Under the pieces are notes generated by a model. The model was given only the letters and a program-made list of their open reading frames with translations. It made no database searches and was not told the origin of the DNA. The translations under genes and the position numbers were made by a program. A stretch of DNA of 64,000 nt from Phycisphaerae bacterium (GTDB lineage: Bacteria > Planctomycetota > Phycisphaerae > UBA1845), in contig JAJDDY010000041.1 in the NCBI GenBank assembly GCA_029260075.1, positions 56,082-120,081 of the forward strand, given 5' to 3'. Shown here one piece after another: positions 25,591 through 32,744 of the stretch (position 1 is its first letter; each line of letters opens with the position of its first letter).

Positions 25591-25965
25591 TCAGCGTTGG
25601 TCTTCGCCGTCCTCCCCCTCCACCTTCTTCCCCAGGTTCCCGACCAGCGCCAGGGACGCCTCGCAGTGGGCCGCCATCGCCGTGCACAGCGTCCTGGCCG
25701 CCATGTCCCACTCCCCGTCATGGTCGTGCGGGTCCTGCCAGCAGCGTCTGACTGCCTCCAGCAACCTGCCGTCCGGCGGTGGCTCGATTCGCACATACGC
25801 GTGCTTGATACCGCAGGGGTCCAGCAGCCACCGCACGCCGAATCCCGACTCGACCGATACATACTCCCCGGCGGGCACCGGAGCGAACAGGCCGCAGGGA
25901 TGCCCCCACCTCGCGTACATCGCCTCGACCTCGCCCTCGTCCAGCGTCACCCTTTTCCATTCCAT
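25591..25965 (-). CDS. Orphan protein driven by the shared leader promoter
   Basis: A 124-residue protein starting MEWKRVTLDEGEVEAMYARW with an aromatic-rich N-terminal half and a helical C-terminal half ending in an acidic tail. No known motif. GGGAGGTACGC precedes the ATG at 25965. Its 5' leader (from module 3) closely resembles that of the gene at 27472, including a conserved short upstream frame encoding VAASTP. Function unknown. Confidence 0.65.
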   Translation of the reverse strand: MEWKRVTLDEGEVEAMYARWGHPCGLFAPVPAGEYVSVESGFGVRWLLDPCGIKHAYVRIEPPPDGRLLEAVRRCWQDPHDHDGEWDMAARTLCTAMAAHCEASLALVGNLGKKVEGEDGEDQR

Positions 25966-26013
25966 GCGTACCTCCCATTGGTGTTGACGCGGCTACCGTT
26001 GCCGCCATGCCGT

Positions 26014-26075
26014 GGAGGCTCTCTCCGTCCTCCTCCTTATTATATCGCTCGCCCTAAGTTTCTCGGGGCGGTAGG
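26014..26075 (-). promoter_or_regulatory. Shared promoter-leader module, copy 3
   Basis: Minus strand GCGATATAATAAGG (TATAAT at 26044-26039) followed by GGAGGACGGAGAGAGCCTCC; upstream flank GAGAAACTTAGGG. The leader to the ATG at 25965 is about 70 bases and is similar base for base in several stretches to the leader after copy 4. Confidence 0.7.
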
Positions 26076-26134
26076 AGATCTGGCCACGGTTGGCGCGCGA
26101 TCGAGCGGACACCGTCGCCGAAGTGCCACAGAAG

Positions 26135-26206
26135 GGCACTCGTAGCGGAGTCCAGGCAGGGAGGCCCATGCCCCCCCCCAATCCGTTCCCGTAGGGCGCG
26201 CCGCCC
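26135..26206. repeat. GC-rich intergenic repeat, copy 2
   Basis: GGGCACTCGTAGCGGAGTCC, then GGGAGGCCCATGCCCC and CCGTTCCCGTAGGGCGCGCC. This copy is nearest in sequence to copy 1 at 22533. It lies upstream of promoter module 3. Confidence 0.6.
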
Positions 26207-26313
26207 GAACACGGATCACTCGACCACGCGACGGACGCCACGCTCGGTCGCTGCGGGAGATGCCGGAAGGCTTCATCCCCTTCGACCTTCCAGGGCTACT
26301 CCGGCCGCTGGGC

Positions 26314-26338
26314 TATAATGGAGTGAGGAGGACCGACA
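26314..26338 (+). promoter_or_regulatory. Promoter and RBS of the DUF2695-like gene
   Basis: TATAAT at 26314-26319 is followed by GAGGAGGAC and the ATG at 26339, giving a leader of roughly 12-15 bases with a near-consensus ribosome binding site. Confidence 0.55.
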
Positions 26339-26629
26339 ATGAAATGGCTGGCAGGATTGTTCAAGCATCTCGGCGGGCGTCTCGAACAGGGTCCGTGCGA
26401 CAATACCATGCGTCTCAGCACCGATTTCCTCCGGGAGTCCGACGAGTGCGATGACTGCGAAGAAGCGCTCGAATGGCTGGCGGAGCGCGGCGGGTTCTGC
26501 GACTGCGAGGTGCTGCTCAACGTGGAGCCGCCCGACGATGGCGACGCCATCCAGGCATCGACCAGGGCGTATGAGCGGATCATTGAAGCGGTGGATGAGT
26601 ACGAGAAAGCCAAGAAGCGAATGGGATAA
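26339..26629 (+). CDS. DUF2695-like small acidic protein
   Basis: A 96-residue protein with CDDCEEALEWLAERGGFCDC at about residues 37-56, followed by EVLLNVE. The paired cysteines around W-L-x-E-R-G-G-x-C-D-C-E-V-L-L-N match the small DUF2695 family, of unknown function. GAGGAGGAC precedes the ATG. The C-terminal tail YEKAKKRMG is duplicated as a remnant at 25289-25342, showing that this gene family has been copied within the block. Confidence 0.65.
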   Translation: MKWLAGLFKHLGGRLEQGPCDNTMRLSTDFLRESDECDDCEEALEWLAERGGFCDCEVLLNVEPPDDGDAIQASTRAYERIIEAVDEYEKAKKRMG

Positions 26630-26736
26630 GGACATTAGAAGAGCGGATTGCGGGGCATCCCCAAAAGGCCCGCTCCGCGGCCCCCTCCGTATGCTGGATC
26701 CTGAACACCCTCTTCTGGCACCCGACACCGAGACCG

Positions 26737-26790
26737 GCGAAGGCCCTCCACCCCTCCCCTCTCCGCCCCCGTTGCCGTAGGGCGCGCCGC
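26737..26790. repeat. GC-rich intergenic repeat, copy 3
   Basis: A shorter, diverged member: GGCCCTCCACCCCTCC, CGCCCCCGTTGCCGTAGGG and GCGCGCCGC. Confidence 0.5.
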
Positions 26791-26960
26791 ATGTGGCGGG
26801 CTTCTCCGCCTGACAGTGGGCGACCCGAAGAGGGAAGCTGGCGAAGCGCACCCCTCATTCGTGTCACGCCCCGAGCGGCCACCAAGACTCCTGACCGAAT
26901 GAGGAGCCGTGGATGCGCAGCGTCGGCATTCGAGGAGAAGGGCCCTTTGCGAGCTACGTC

Positions 26961-26971
26961 TATAATGTGAC
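26961..26971 (+). promoter_or_regulatory. Promoter of apparent leaderless gene
   Basis: TATAAT at 26961-26966, then five bases to the ATG at 26972, so transcription would begin at or next to the start codon. The gene at 28742 has the same TATAAT-N5-ATG spacing. Confidence 0.6.
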
Positions 26972-27199
26972 ATGAGGATATACATCAGAGAATCCGACCG
27001 GGACGTGCTGCGGCGCTACGTGTCAACCCACACCTACGAGATGGCCGAGGCGAAGGCCAAGCGGCTTCGGCAGAGAGCGATGCGGACCCGGCAAGGAACC
27101 AAACGCCGTGCGGCATTGCTCGCCATGGGCAGGTTCCTGCTTCGCGAGGTCAACATCGGGCGGGTGCTGGATGAGTTGGCGGATGAGGATTGGGGGTAG
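26972..27199 (+). CDS. Small basic orphan protein, leaderless
   Basis: A 75-residue, strongly basic helical protein (EMAEAKAKRLRQRAMRTRQG, then KRRAALLAMGRFLLRE) ending in an acidic tail ADEDWG. The composition suggests nucleic-acid binding or a coiled coil. No family is recognised. No ribosome binding site precedes it; a TATAAT box five bases upstream implies a leaderless message. It is convergent with the gene at 27219. Confidence 0.6.
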   Translation: MRIYIRESDRDVLRRYVSTHTYEMAEAKAKRLRQRAMRTRQGTKRRAALLAMGRFLLREVNIGRVLDELADEDWG

Positions 27200-27218
27200 C
27201 CGCTCTCCGGTAGCGGTC

Positions 27219-27419
27219 TCAGTCGTCGTCACCTTCCAGGATTGCCGCGATGTCGATTTCGTGGCCGATGGGGTAGTGCCCCCCGCCCGCCGAGGAGCGC
27301 CAATCGCCCCCGTCGCGGCTTTCGTGTTCGCTGGCGTACTCCACGGCATGCACTTCGACCGAGGCCTCCCAAGCGTCGGACTCGAAGTGCCTCGCCCAGA
27401 TGTACGCCGACGAGGTCAC
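27219..27419 (-). CDS. Small acidic orphan protein (start uncertain)
   Basis: At least 66 residues with natural composition (SSAYIWARHFESDAWEASVE, ending IAAILEGDDD). The frame is open upstream to 27581, and ITWPAPSRRGRVTSS just before also reads as protein, but no start codon lies between that segment and the overlapping gene at 27472. The GTG at 27419 is the minimum. It is probably translated with the gene at 27472-27720. Confidence 0.45.
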   Translation of the reverse strand: MTSSAYIWARHFESDAWEASVEVHAVEYASEHESRDGGDWRSSAGGGHYPIGHEIDIAAILEGDDD

Positions 27420-27471
27420 CCGGCCGCGCCGAGATGGCGCCGGCCAGGTGATCGCGCCGCGCCGTCCGCAT

Positions 27472-27720
27472 CTACAGACCCGCCCGCCACGGGTCGGACA
27501 CGCCCTTCGCCTGAAGCCAGACGACTGCCCGCCCGAGGAGTGCGTTCTCGTCTCGGTGAATCTCGGCTCTCTCGTCGTCATCCATGCCGTCGTCCCCGTC
27601 CTGCATCTGCTCCACCATGTCGAACACCTTGTGATGCAGGTCGTACATCAGCCGCACCGTCTCGTCTTCCAACGCTGCCTTCGCGTCCTCCTTGTCCGTC
27701 AGCGAAATAGTCTTTGCCAT
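27472..27720 (-). CDS. Small acidic orphan protein under the shared leader promoter
   Basis: An 82-residue acidic helical protein starting MAKTISLTDKEDAKAALEDE, ending WLQAKGVSDPWRAGL. The start at 27720 has AAGGGAG seven bases upstream; the very long frame above it crosses promoter and repeat DNA and is not coding. Its promoter is module 4. Function unknown. Confidence 0.65.
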   Translation of the reverse strand: MAKTISLTDKEDAKAALEDETVRLMYDLHHKVFDMVEQMQDGDDGMDDDERAEIHRDENALLGRAVVWLQAKGVSDPWRAGL

Positions 27721-27768
27721 ACCTGTCTCCCTTGGGTGTTGAAGCGGCGACCAGTGTCGCCATGTCGT

Positions 27769-27830
27769 GGAGGCTCTCCCCGTCCTCCCCTTGATTATAT
27801 CGCTCTCCCTGAATCTCTTGGGGCGGCACG
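27769..27830 (-). promoter_or_regulatory. Shared promoter-leader module, copy 4
   Basis: Minus strand GCGATATAATC (TATAAT at 27799-27794) followed by GGGGAGGACGGGGAGAGCCTCC, again able to pair GGAGG with CCTCC. Upstream flank GAGATTCAGGGAGA. Drives the gene starting at 27720. Confidence 0.7.
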
Positions 27831-27888
27831 GAGGACTGCGACGGCTGCGCCCTACGGCAAGATGGATACCGTCAGCGAACTGCCAGGA

Positions 27889-27958
27889 TGGGGCATTCTG
27901 GGCGGAATCTCGGCGGGGAGGCCCCATGCCCCTCCCGATCCTGTTCCCGTAGGGCGTG
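27889..27958. repeat. GC-rich intergenic repeat, copy 4
   Basis: GGGGCATTCTGGGCGGAATC, then GGGGAGGCCCCATGCCCCTCCC and CTGTTCCCGTAGGGCGTG; the order is that of copies 1 and 2. Confidence 0.55.
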
Positions 27959-28121
27959 ACACCAATGTGCTGGCCGCTCCGCCAAGCGGTGAGTGAGCCA
28001 GCCAATCTGCACGGCGCACACCCCGAAAGAATCGGACATGGAAACGCACCCACACAAGGGGCGGCCCGCCAGTCCGATCGGACCGGTTCGCCGTCGTGAC
28101 CGAGAACATCGAGCGCACGGG

Positions 28122-28127
28122 TATAAT
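28122..28127 (+). promoter_or_regulatory. -10 box for the gene at 28189
   Basis: TATAAT followed by AGGGGG; about 60 bases of leader precede the start codon. The -35 region is not clear. Confidence 0.45.
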
Positions 28128-28188
28128 AGGGGGTGGACGGGGACAGGCCTCTCCACCCGACACCGGGCGAGTACCCGGCGAGAGGATA

Positions 28189-28491
28189 ATGAGAATGAAG
28201 AAATGGCATAATCCAGCCGAACGACCGCAGTTCGTCGCTGCGTGCAACATGCTGCGCGAGGTCGAGGGCGCGCTTACGGTTGGCGAATGGGCGGTTCTGG
28301 TCAAGACCTGTCTGAGTGTCGCCGTCGAAGCAGGGGCTCCGAGGTACCTGCTTGACTCCGCGGCGATGACCGAGATGGACGTCTTGACCGACGCCGAGGG
28401 CATCGGTGGGTCCTACCCCATCTGCGATAGATGCGACAAGGAGATGGTAAGGGATTGCGAGTGCCCGGAGGACGAGGACGAAGGAGGCTAG
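28189..28491 (+). CDS. Small orphan protein with C-terminal cysteine cluster
   Basis: A 100-residue protein starting MRMKKWHNPAERPQFVAACN, helical in the middle, with CDRCDKEMVRDCEC near the C terminus (probable metal site) and a final acidic run. The ATG at 28189 has AGAGG four bases upstream and the ATG at 28195 has the same site at a better distance, so either may be used. No family recognised. Confidence 0.6.
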   Translation: MRMKKWHNPAERPQFVAACNMLREVEGALTVGEWAVLVKTCLSVAVEAGAPRYLLDSAAMTEMDVLTDAEGIGGSYPICDRCDKEMVRDCECPEDEDEGG

Positions 28492-28662
28492 GTCAGCAGC
28501 CTGTAGTTCTTTCCTGATGCTCTTTGCCTGGCACCCCGAGCGGGTGTGGGCGAGGAGGCCCCCGCTCGCGCGGGCCCTCCTTATACTGGATGCTGAACAG
28601 TCGCGCCCCTCCCTATGCTGAATCCTGACCACCCTCTTCTCCGAGCAGCCGCTCTGCCACCG

Positions 28663-28730
28663 AAGGGCATCCGAAACGCATGCTGTCGCAGGGGCCCCAC
28701 CCCTCCGGTCTCCGTTCCGAAACGCGCCGC
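28663..28730. repeat. GC-rich intergenic repeat, copy 5
   Basis: Diverged copy: CGAAGGGCATCCGAAACGC, GGGGCCCCACCCCTCCG and TCCGTTCC, ending directly in the -10 box of the next gene. Confidence 0.5.
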
Positions 28731-28741
28731 TATAATAGGGG
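28731..28741 (+). promoter_or_regulatory. Promoter of leaderless primase-like gene
   Basis: TATAAT at 28731-28736 and five bases to the ATG at 28742, the same arrangement as at 26961. Confidence 0.6.
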
Positions 28742-30709
28742 ATGCCGGACGGCCACTCGGACAGCGCCATCGACTTCTACGCATCGGCCTACTGCCGAGA
28801 GATGCTCGATAGCGCCGACCCCACGCGCTTCAGCAAGGAGCGGCTCACATACTCGAACGACATCTTCACGGGATTCCGCAGCCACGTCTGGGCGTCCAAC
28901 ACCAACGACGAGATCGCCGATGGTCACCGGCTGGCCGGCACGCGCCGCATCCCGCTGGCCAGGCTGGCCGACGGCTCGCGTCCCTACGGCAGGCTGCTGC
29001 ACAACATGCTCAGGCCGTTCGGGCGGCGCGAGTGCAAGGACCACTACCTGACGACCTACCCCGACGACAGGCCGGTTTCGTTCACGATCTTCGATTTCGA
29101 CAGGCATCCTCCGAAGGGACGCAAGGAACCGCTGTCGGTGGAGTCCGACGAGTGGTTGGCCATCGACGACGCCTTCTGGCGACAGGTCTCCGCCTTCCAC
29201 GGCCTCGCCGAGAGGCTGGACCTCGACGTGATGTGGGTGCAGTCGCCAGGCCGCTGGCTGGTGGACGGCCACCATCTTCCGTGCCGCATGTTCGGTCTTT
29301 ACGCCGTCATCCGCCACGAACCCCGCACGCCGTCCGAGCTTCGTCCCACGCTCGCGGCGCTCAAGGATCGCGTCGGGCTGGATGTCGAGACATCGTGGGA
29401 CACGCGGCACAGGAACATACGGATTCCCGGCCAGTGCTTTCTCGATGTGTGCAGTGTTGATCCCGCGCGGCGGTCCATCATCCCAATCCGTGATGCGGGC
29501 GCGCCGGGCGAGCGCGACAGGAACATGGCTCGTCTGGTGGCGACGGTGGATGGGTATGCGGCGTTGAACCGTAGGGGCGGGGAGCGGTTGCTGGGGTTGG
29601 GGGCGCGGCTGCTCGGTGATGATGGCGAGAAGATGCGTGGCGTCCGCTCGAAGGGAGGGACGCCCCCGGAGGGGGCGGCCAAAGGGCTCGTCACGAGCCC
29701 GAGTGGAGAAGGAAGACCACCTGCGGTTGATTCGCCCGGCATCAGGCAAGGGCTCGTGACGAGCTCGCGCCGAAGATCCGCGGCCATCAGAAAATCCGGA
29801 AGTGGTTCCGCGCGCGAGGCCAATTCATCTTCCGATAACACCGACGCCGCGCGATGGCGGCGCGAGCCGGACACATTCAGGGCACTGCACGAGAGCGGCC
29901 TGCTGCGGCGCGCCCTACGGGAGCATGGATGGAACCCATCCCGCGTCGATGAGGCTGTCGAGTGGGCCGCACCTCGATTGAGGAGCCTGCGCCCGGCCTC
30001 GTCGGCGACATGCTCGGATGACAAAGCGCTCACGGCCTTCCTCCGCAAACACTACCTATGGGGATGCAAGACATACGACCCCGCCAAGGCAAGGGCGAGT
30101 GCCAGAGCGAGGGCACGGATCGCCGACGAGGCAAGGATCGCGCCTTCCCTGCGGCTCGACGACACGACGTTGCGTATCTATCTCAAGGGGGTGGTGGGCC
30201 TCTCCGACGAGGAGATGAAGTGCATCCGACGCTTCCGCGCGCTCGAGCGCCGTCACGCTGGCAGGATAGCGTGTCGCACACTCTACGCCGCGTTCGGTGG
30301 GCAGCGCCGCTACCAGGCCTTCCAGGCGAGGCATGGCATCCTTTCCATCTCCCAAGAACATTCGCAATCCGTAGGGCGCTGCCGCCAGTGGACGCTGGCC
30401 CCCAGGGTGATCCGCTCCGTGCGGATGCTGATGGACTCGCCCGTGTTGCTGTTCATGGTTCGGGGGGAGAGAGACAGAGAGAGGGTAATCTATACTGAAA
30501 CGCACCGGCGCAAACCGCATCACAGACGGCGAACTGTCGCCATCCATCCCGCTCGGAAACCCCGTCATGCCCTTGAATCGGTGACCGTCACGCTTTCGGC
30601 GCGGGGACCGCCCCCAAAATCCCCGAAAACCCACGAAAACGCCATGTTCGGCATGTCCGAGAGCGCCAAAGGTGCGCGCCGACACGGGGAGCGTGCGGTC
30701 GCGGCGTGA
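28742..30709 (+). CDS. Primase-polymerase-like replication protein
   Basis: A 655-residue protein. The N-terminal 260 residues have features of archaeo-eukaryotic-type primases of plasmids and phages: TIFDFDRH (Asp118, Asp120), a VQSPGRWLVDGHH stretch near 168, and RHRNIRIPGQ near 220, like the R-L-P-G motif of that family. A low-complexity linker (about 295-370) built on palindromic DNA separates a helical C-terminal domain with HLWGCK-like and RRYQAFQARHG stretches. The last 90 residues are low complexity and may not be conserved. It is leaderless. With the next gene it probably replicates a plasmid-like element; the family call is by motif only. Confidence 0.55.
   Translation: MPDGHSDSAIDFYASAYCREMLDSADPTRFSKERLTYSNDIFTGFRSHVWASNTNDEIADGHRLAGTRRIPLARLADGSRPYGRLLHNMLRPFGRRECKDHYLTTYPDDRPVSFTIFDFDRHPPKGRKEPLSVESDEWLAIDDAFWRQVSAFHGLAERLDLDVMWVQSPGRWLVDGHHLPCRMFGLYAVIRHEPRTPSELRPTLAALKDRVGLDVETSWDTRHRNIRIPGQCFLDVCSVDPARRSIIPIRDAGAPGERDRNMARLVATVDGYAALNRRGGERLLGLGARLLGDDGEKMRGVRSKGGTPPEGAAKGLVTSPSGEGRPPAVDSPGIRQGLVTSSRRRSAAIRKSGSGSAREANSSSDNTDAARWRREPDTFRALHESGLLRRALREHGWNPSRVDEAVEWAAPRLRSLRPASSATCSDDKALTAFLRKHYLWGCKTYDPAKARASARARARIADEARIAPSLRLDDTTLRIYLKGVVGLSDEEMKCIRRFRALERRHAGRIACRTLYAAFGGQRRYQAFQARHGILSISQEHSQSVGRCRQWTLAPRVIRSVRMLMDSPVLLFMVRGERDRERVIYTETHRRKPHHRRRTVAIHPARKPRHALESVTVTLSARGPPPKSPKTHENAMFGMSESAKGARRHGERAVAA
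29661..29811. repeat. Cluster of palindromes inside the primase-like gene
   Basis: Within 150 bp of coding sequence lie CGCCCCCGGAGGGGGCG (29661-29677), GGGCTCGTCACGAGCCC (29684-29700), GGGCTCGTGACGAGCTC (29750-29766) and the dispersed CGGAAGTGGTTCCGC (29797-29811). They encode the low-complexity linker, with GLVTS appearing twice. Insertion of REP-like palindromes into an in-frame linker is the simplest reading. Confidence 0.65.
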
Positions 30710-30843
30710 TCTGGGACATGACGAAGGCGCGATGGAGCGGAGAGGAAATGTGACGCGGTTCCGTCTCCCGAAACGCAAACGATAGAACCTCATGAGCGGA
30801 GGCAACGATTGCCGCCGCATTCCGAACATGAAGGGAGATGACA

Positions 30844-31602
30844 ATGTCCGACGGTTTTGAGATTGATTTCGCCGAGCCGTGGCAGGAAACCGAGACCTTT
30901 CTCAGGCTGCTTCCAGGACCAATGTTCTCATCGCCGCCGACGGATGACAACGGCGTGGTGATTCGCCACTTCTCCACCACAGTGTCACGCAAGCTGCGCG
31001 ACCACCCTATGATGCGGGTGGACCTTTCCGACCCCGACGACCGCGAAAATGTGGCTAGGCGAGTGTGGCGTTACAAGCGGCCTGCCTATGTCGGCGTCCT
31101 GCTGTCGAGAATCGAACCGATGAAGCGGTGGCGGAAGCGTCGGGATGGCTGGCTGTTCCCCGTGGACTACTACCGCCGGACCAACCGCGACATCGAGTAT
31201 CGCCAGGCGCTGTGGTGCGACATCGAAGGCGCCGACATCGACGATCAGCTTCGCCGTCTGAGTGACATGCCGCTTCGCCCGACGATGGCGGTGTGGAGCG
31301 GAAACGCTTCACTGCAAGCCTATTGGGTTCTGGAGAAGCCTGTGACCGACGGCACGTTCCGTCGGCTGATGATTGGACTCTGCGACCGGCTTCGTGGGAA
31401 CCACAACGTTTTGAGGCCGACGCAGCAGATGCGACTGCCGGGAGGTGTTCACGAGAAGACCGGTGCGCGTGCGGCGCTCGTTCTCGCGGGCGAGCGGTTC
31501 TACCGCGCGAGGCAGGTCGCCGACGCCGTCGCGTTGCCAAGCGGCAAAAAAGAAGGTTCGACAGCGTCGGGGATGCGGTATGATGCGTGCAGGGCGAGGT
31601 GA
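30844..31602 (+). CDS. Second primase-like (AEP-type) protein
   Basis: A 252-residue protein with ALWCDIEGAD (Asp126, Asp131), then WSGNASLQAYWVLEKPV (151-167) and TQQMRLPGGVHEKTG. The order acidic pair, S-G-x-x-x-x-x-A-Y-W, and R-L-P-G matches the catalytic core of plasmid and phage AEP primases. The histidine normally following S-G-x-G-x-H appears replaced by Gln, so activity is uncertain. The ATG at 30844 is preferred to that at 30838 because AGGGAG is then correctly spaced. It follows the primase-like gene by 134 bases. Confidence 0.6.
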   Translation: MSDGFEIDFAEPWQETETFLRLLPGPMFSSPPTDDNGVVIRHFSTTVSRKLRDHPMMRVDLSDPDDRENVARRVWRYKRPAYVGVLLSRIEPMKRWRKRRDGWLFPVDYYRRTNRDIEYRQALWCDIEGADIDDQLRRLSDMPLRPTMAVWSGNASLQAYWVLEKPVTDGTFRRLMIGLCDRLRGNHNVLRPTQQMRLPGGVHEKTGARAALVLAGERFYRARQVADAVALPSGKKEGSTASGMRYDACRAR

Positions 31603-32091
31603 AAGACCGGTAGACAGTCCGTTCCAAGGTGGGCGAGGAGATGGCCGTCGCGGTCGGCAGGCACCGGGTCACTTGCCGCGCGGCCACGAGAGTGTCGCGG
31701 GCGAGAAGTGCTGGATCACTTCGCCCGTCGGAACCGCCTCCGAGCAGGCTCGAAACGGAACGGGTGGTTCGTCTGAGACCACGAACAGTTCTCCGTTTGG
31801 CCCACCGGCCTTGGCGCGCCGACGTTCGCGGAAGACGAACCATGGCGCCTCGGAATGCCGAGCTAGCCAGCAGGCGAAATCCAGCGATTGGTTCAAAGTT
31901 CGCATCTCTGTGCATGCGAGTGGTTGGACTTTATCAACGCAGTTCTCCGGTCGAACTCCTGCGGGTCGCCTCCGGCAGAAGCCCGGCCGATGACCGACTC
32001 CGGGATCGCTACGTCACGGTGTTATGTTGTCTTGACCGCTCCCTTACCGATGTCGGACGGCCAGCACGCCACCGGCCGACTGGAGGGAGCG
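31603..32091. other. Region between primase-like and HNH genes
   Basis: Apart from the possible minus-strand gene at 31669-31905 I find no supported feature. GGAGGGAGCG at 32081-32090 is the ribosome binding site of the HNH gene. Confidence 0.4.
31669..31905 (-). CDS. Possible small orphan protein
   Basis: A 78-residue frame starting MRTLNQSLDFACWLARHSEA with natural composition (PWFVFRERRRAKAGGPNGEL) that contrasts with the arginine/serine-rich frames around it. The ribosome binding site is weak. It lies opposite to its neighbours. I include it as a probable but unproven gene. Confidence 0.45.
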   Translation of the reverse strand: MRTLNQSLDFACWLARHSEAPWFVFRERRRAKAGGPNGELFVVSDEPPVPFRACSEAVPTGEVIQHFSPATLSWPRGK

Positions 32092-32703
32092 ATGACCCAG
32101 ATACCCCTGACGCGCGGATACACAGCCGTCATTGACGACGAGCACGCCGAACTGGCAAGCGGATATCGCTGGAGGGCCTTGGTCCAACCGCACACCTGCT
32201 ATGCCATCGCCAGACTGCCGAGGCTGTACGGCAAGCAGCGGAGTATCTACCTCCATCGACTCATCGTGCGTGCCGGTCCCGGAGAGCGAGTCGAGCATAA
32301 AGATCACAATGGCTTGCTGAACTGCCGGGCCAACCTTCGCATCCGTCCCGTCGGTGTCGGTGCCATGAGGCCGGCCTCCGGCCGGCCCACCTCCAGGGAT
32401 GAGGGCATCGAGTGGGACTCCGGGGCGGGGAAGTGGTCAGCTAGCTTCGACGACGATGAGGGAAGAACGATCCACCTTGGAATGCACGACACGGAATGGC
32501 GGGCGACACTCCGGCGGGATTTCGCCCAGATGAGGATGTGGGGCATGGTCCCCGAGTCGATGAGTTACGAGCGGTTTCTGACGTGGTGCCCCTCCGTGGA
32601 GAAGGGCAGCCTGTACGACGCGGAGCACCTGATGCAGCAGGCGTGGCTCGAACGACGACGAAATCAGAAGGCGAGCGCCGCCGTGCGCCGACGCGGTACC
32701 TGA
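32092..32703 (+). CDS. HNH homing-type endonuclease
   Basis: A 203-residue protein with the layout of phage and intron-linked HNH nucleases. An N-terminal strand region containing YTAVIDDEHAELASGYRWRA is followed by the catalytic segment IYLHRLI (His55) and VEHKDHNGLLNCRANLR (His69, Asp71, His72, Asn73), then a DNA-binding C-terminal half with GKWSASFDDD. GGAGGGAGCG precedes the ATG. Such enzymes nick or cut DNA to spread themselves or neighbours. It is not within an intron that I can see. Confidence 0.8.
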   Translation: MTQIPLTRGYTAVIDDEHAELASGYRWRALVQPHTCYAIARLPRLYGKQRSIYLHRLIVRAGPGERVEHKDHNGLLNCRANLRIRPVGVGAMRPASGRPTSRDEGIEWDSGAGKWSASFDDDEGRTIHLGMHDTEWRATLRRDFAQMRMWGMVPESMSYERFLTWCPSVEKGSLYDAEHLMQQAWLERRRNQKASAAVRRRGT

Positions 32704-32744
32704 CATCCGTGCCGGCGGACATTCGGTCGCAAGCCATCCCTTCC

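Larger units (their letters stand above)
26630..26971. other. Intergenic region with repeat block
   Basis: Begins with sequence shared with 25343-25375 downstream of the remnant gene, then holds repeat block 3 (26737-26790). TATAAT at 26961 serves the next gene. No coding frame is convincing. Confidence 0.5.
27721..28188. other. Intergenic region with module 4, repeat 4 and a plus promoter
   Basis: Holds promoter-leader module 4 (27769-27830), GC-rich repeat copy 4 (27889-27958) and a plus-strand TATAAT at 28122. No further gene is supported. Confidence 0.5.

Noticed and set aside
22533..28730. Possible CRISPR array from the regularly recurring GC-rich blocks
   Set aside because: Copies are hundreds to thousands of bases apart with genes between them and no uniform spacers or cas genes.
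27472..28770. A 432-codon minus-strand frame
   Set aside because: Only the last 82 codons are protein-like; the rest crosses the promoter module and repeat copy 4.
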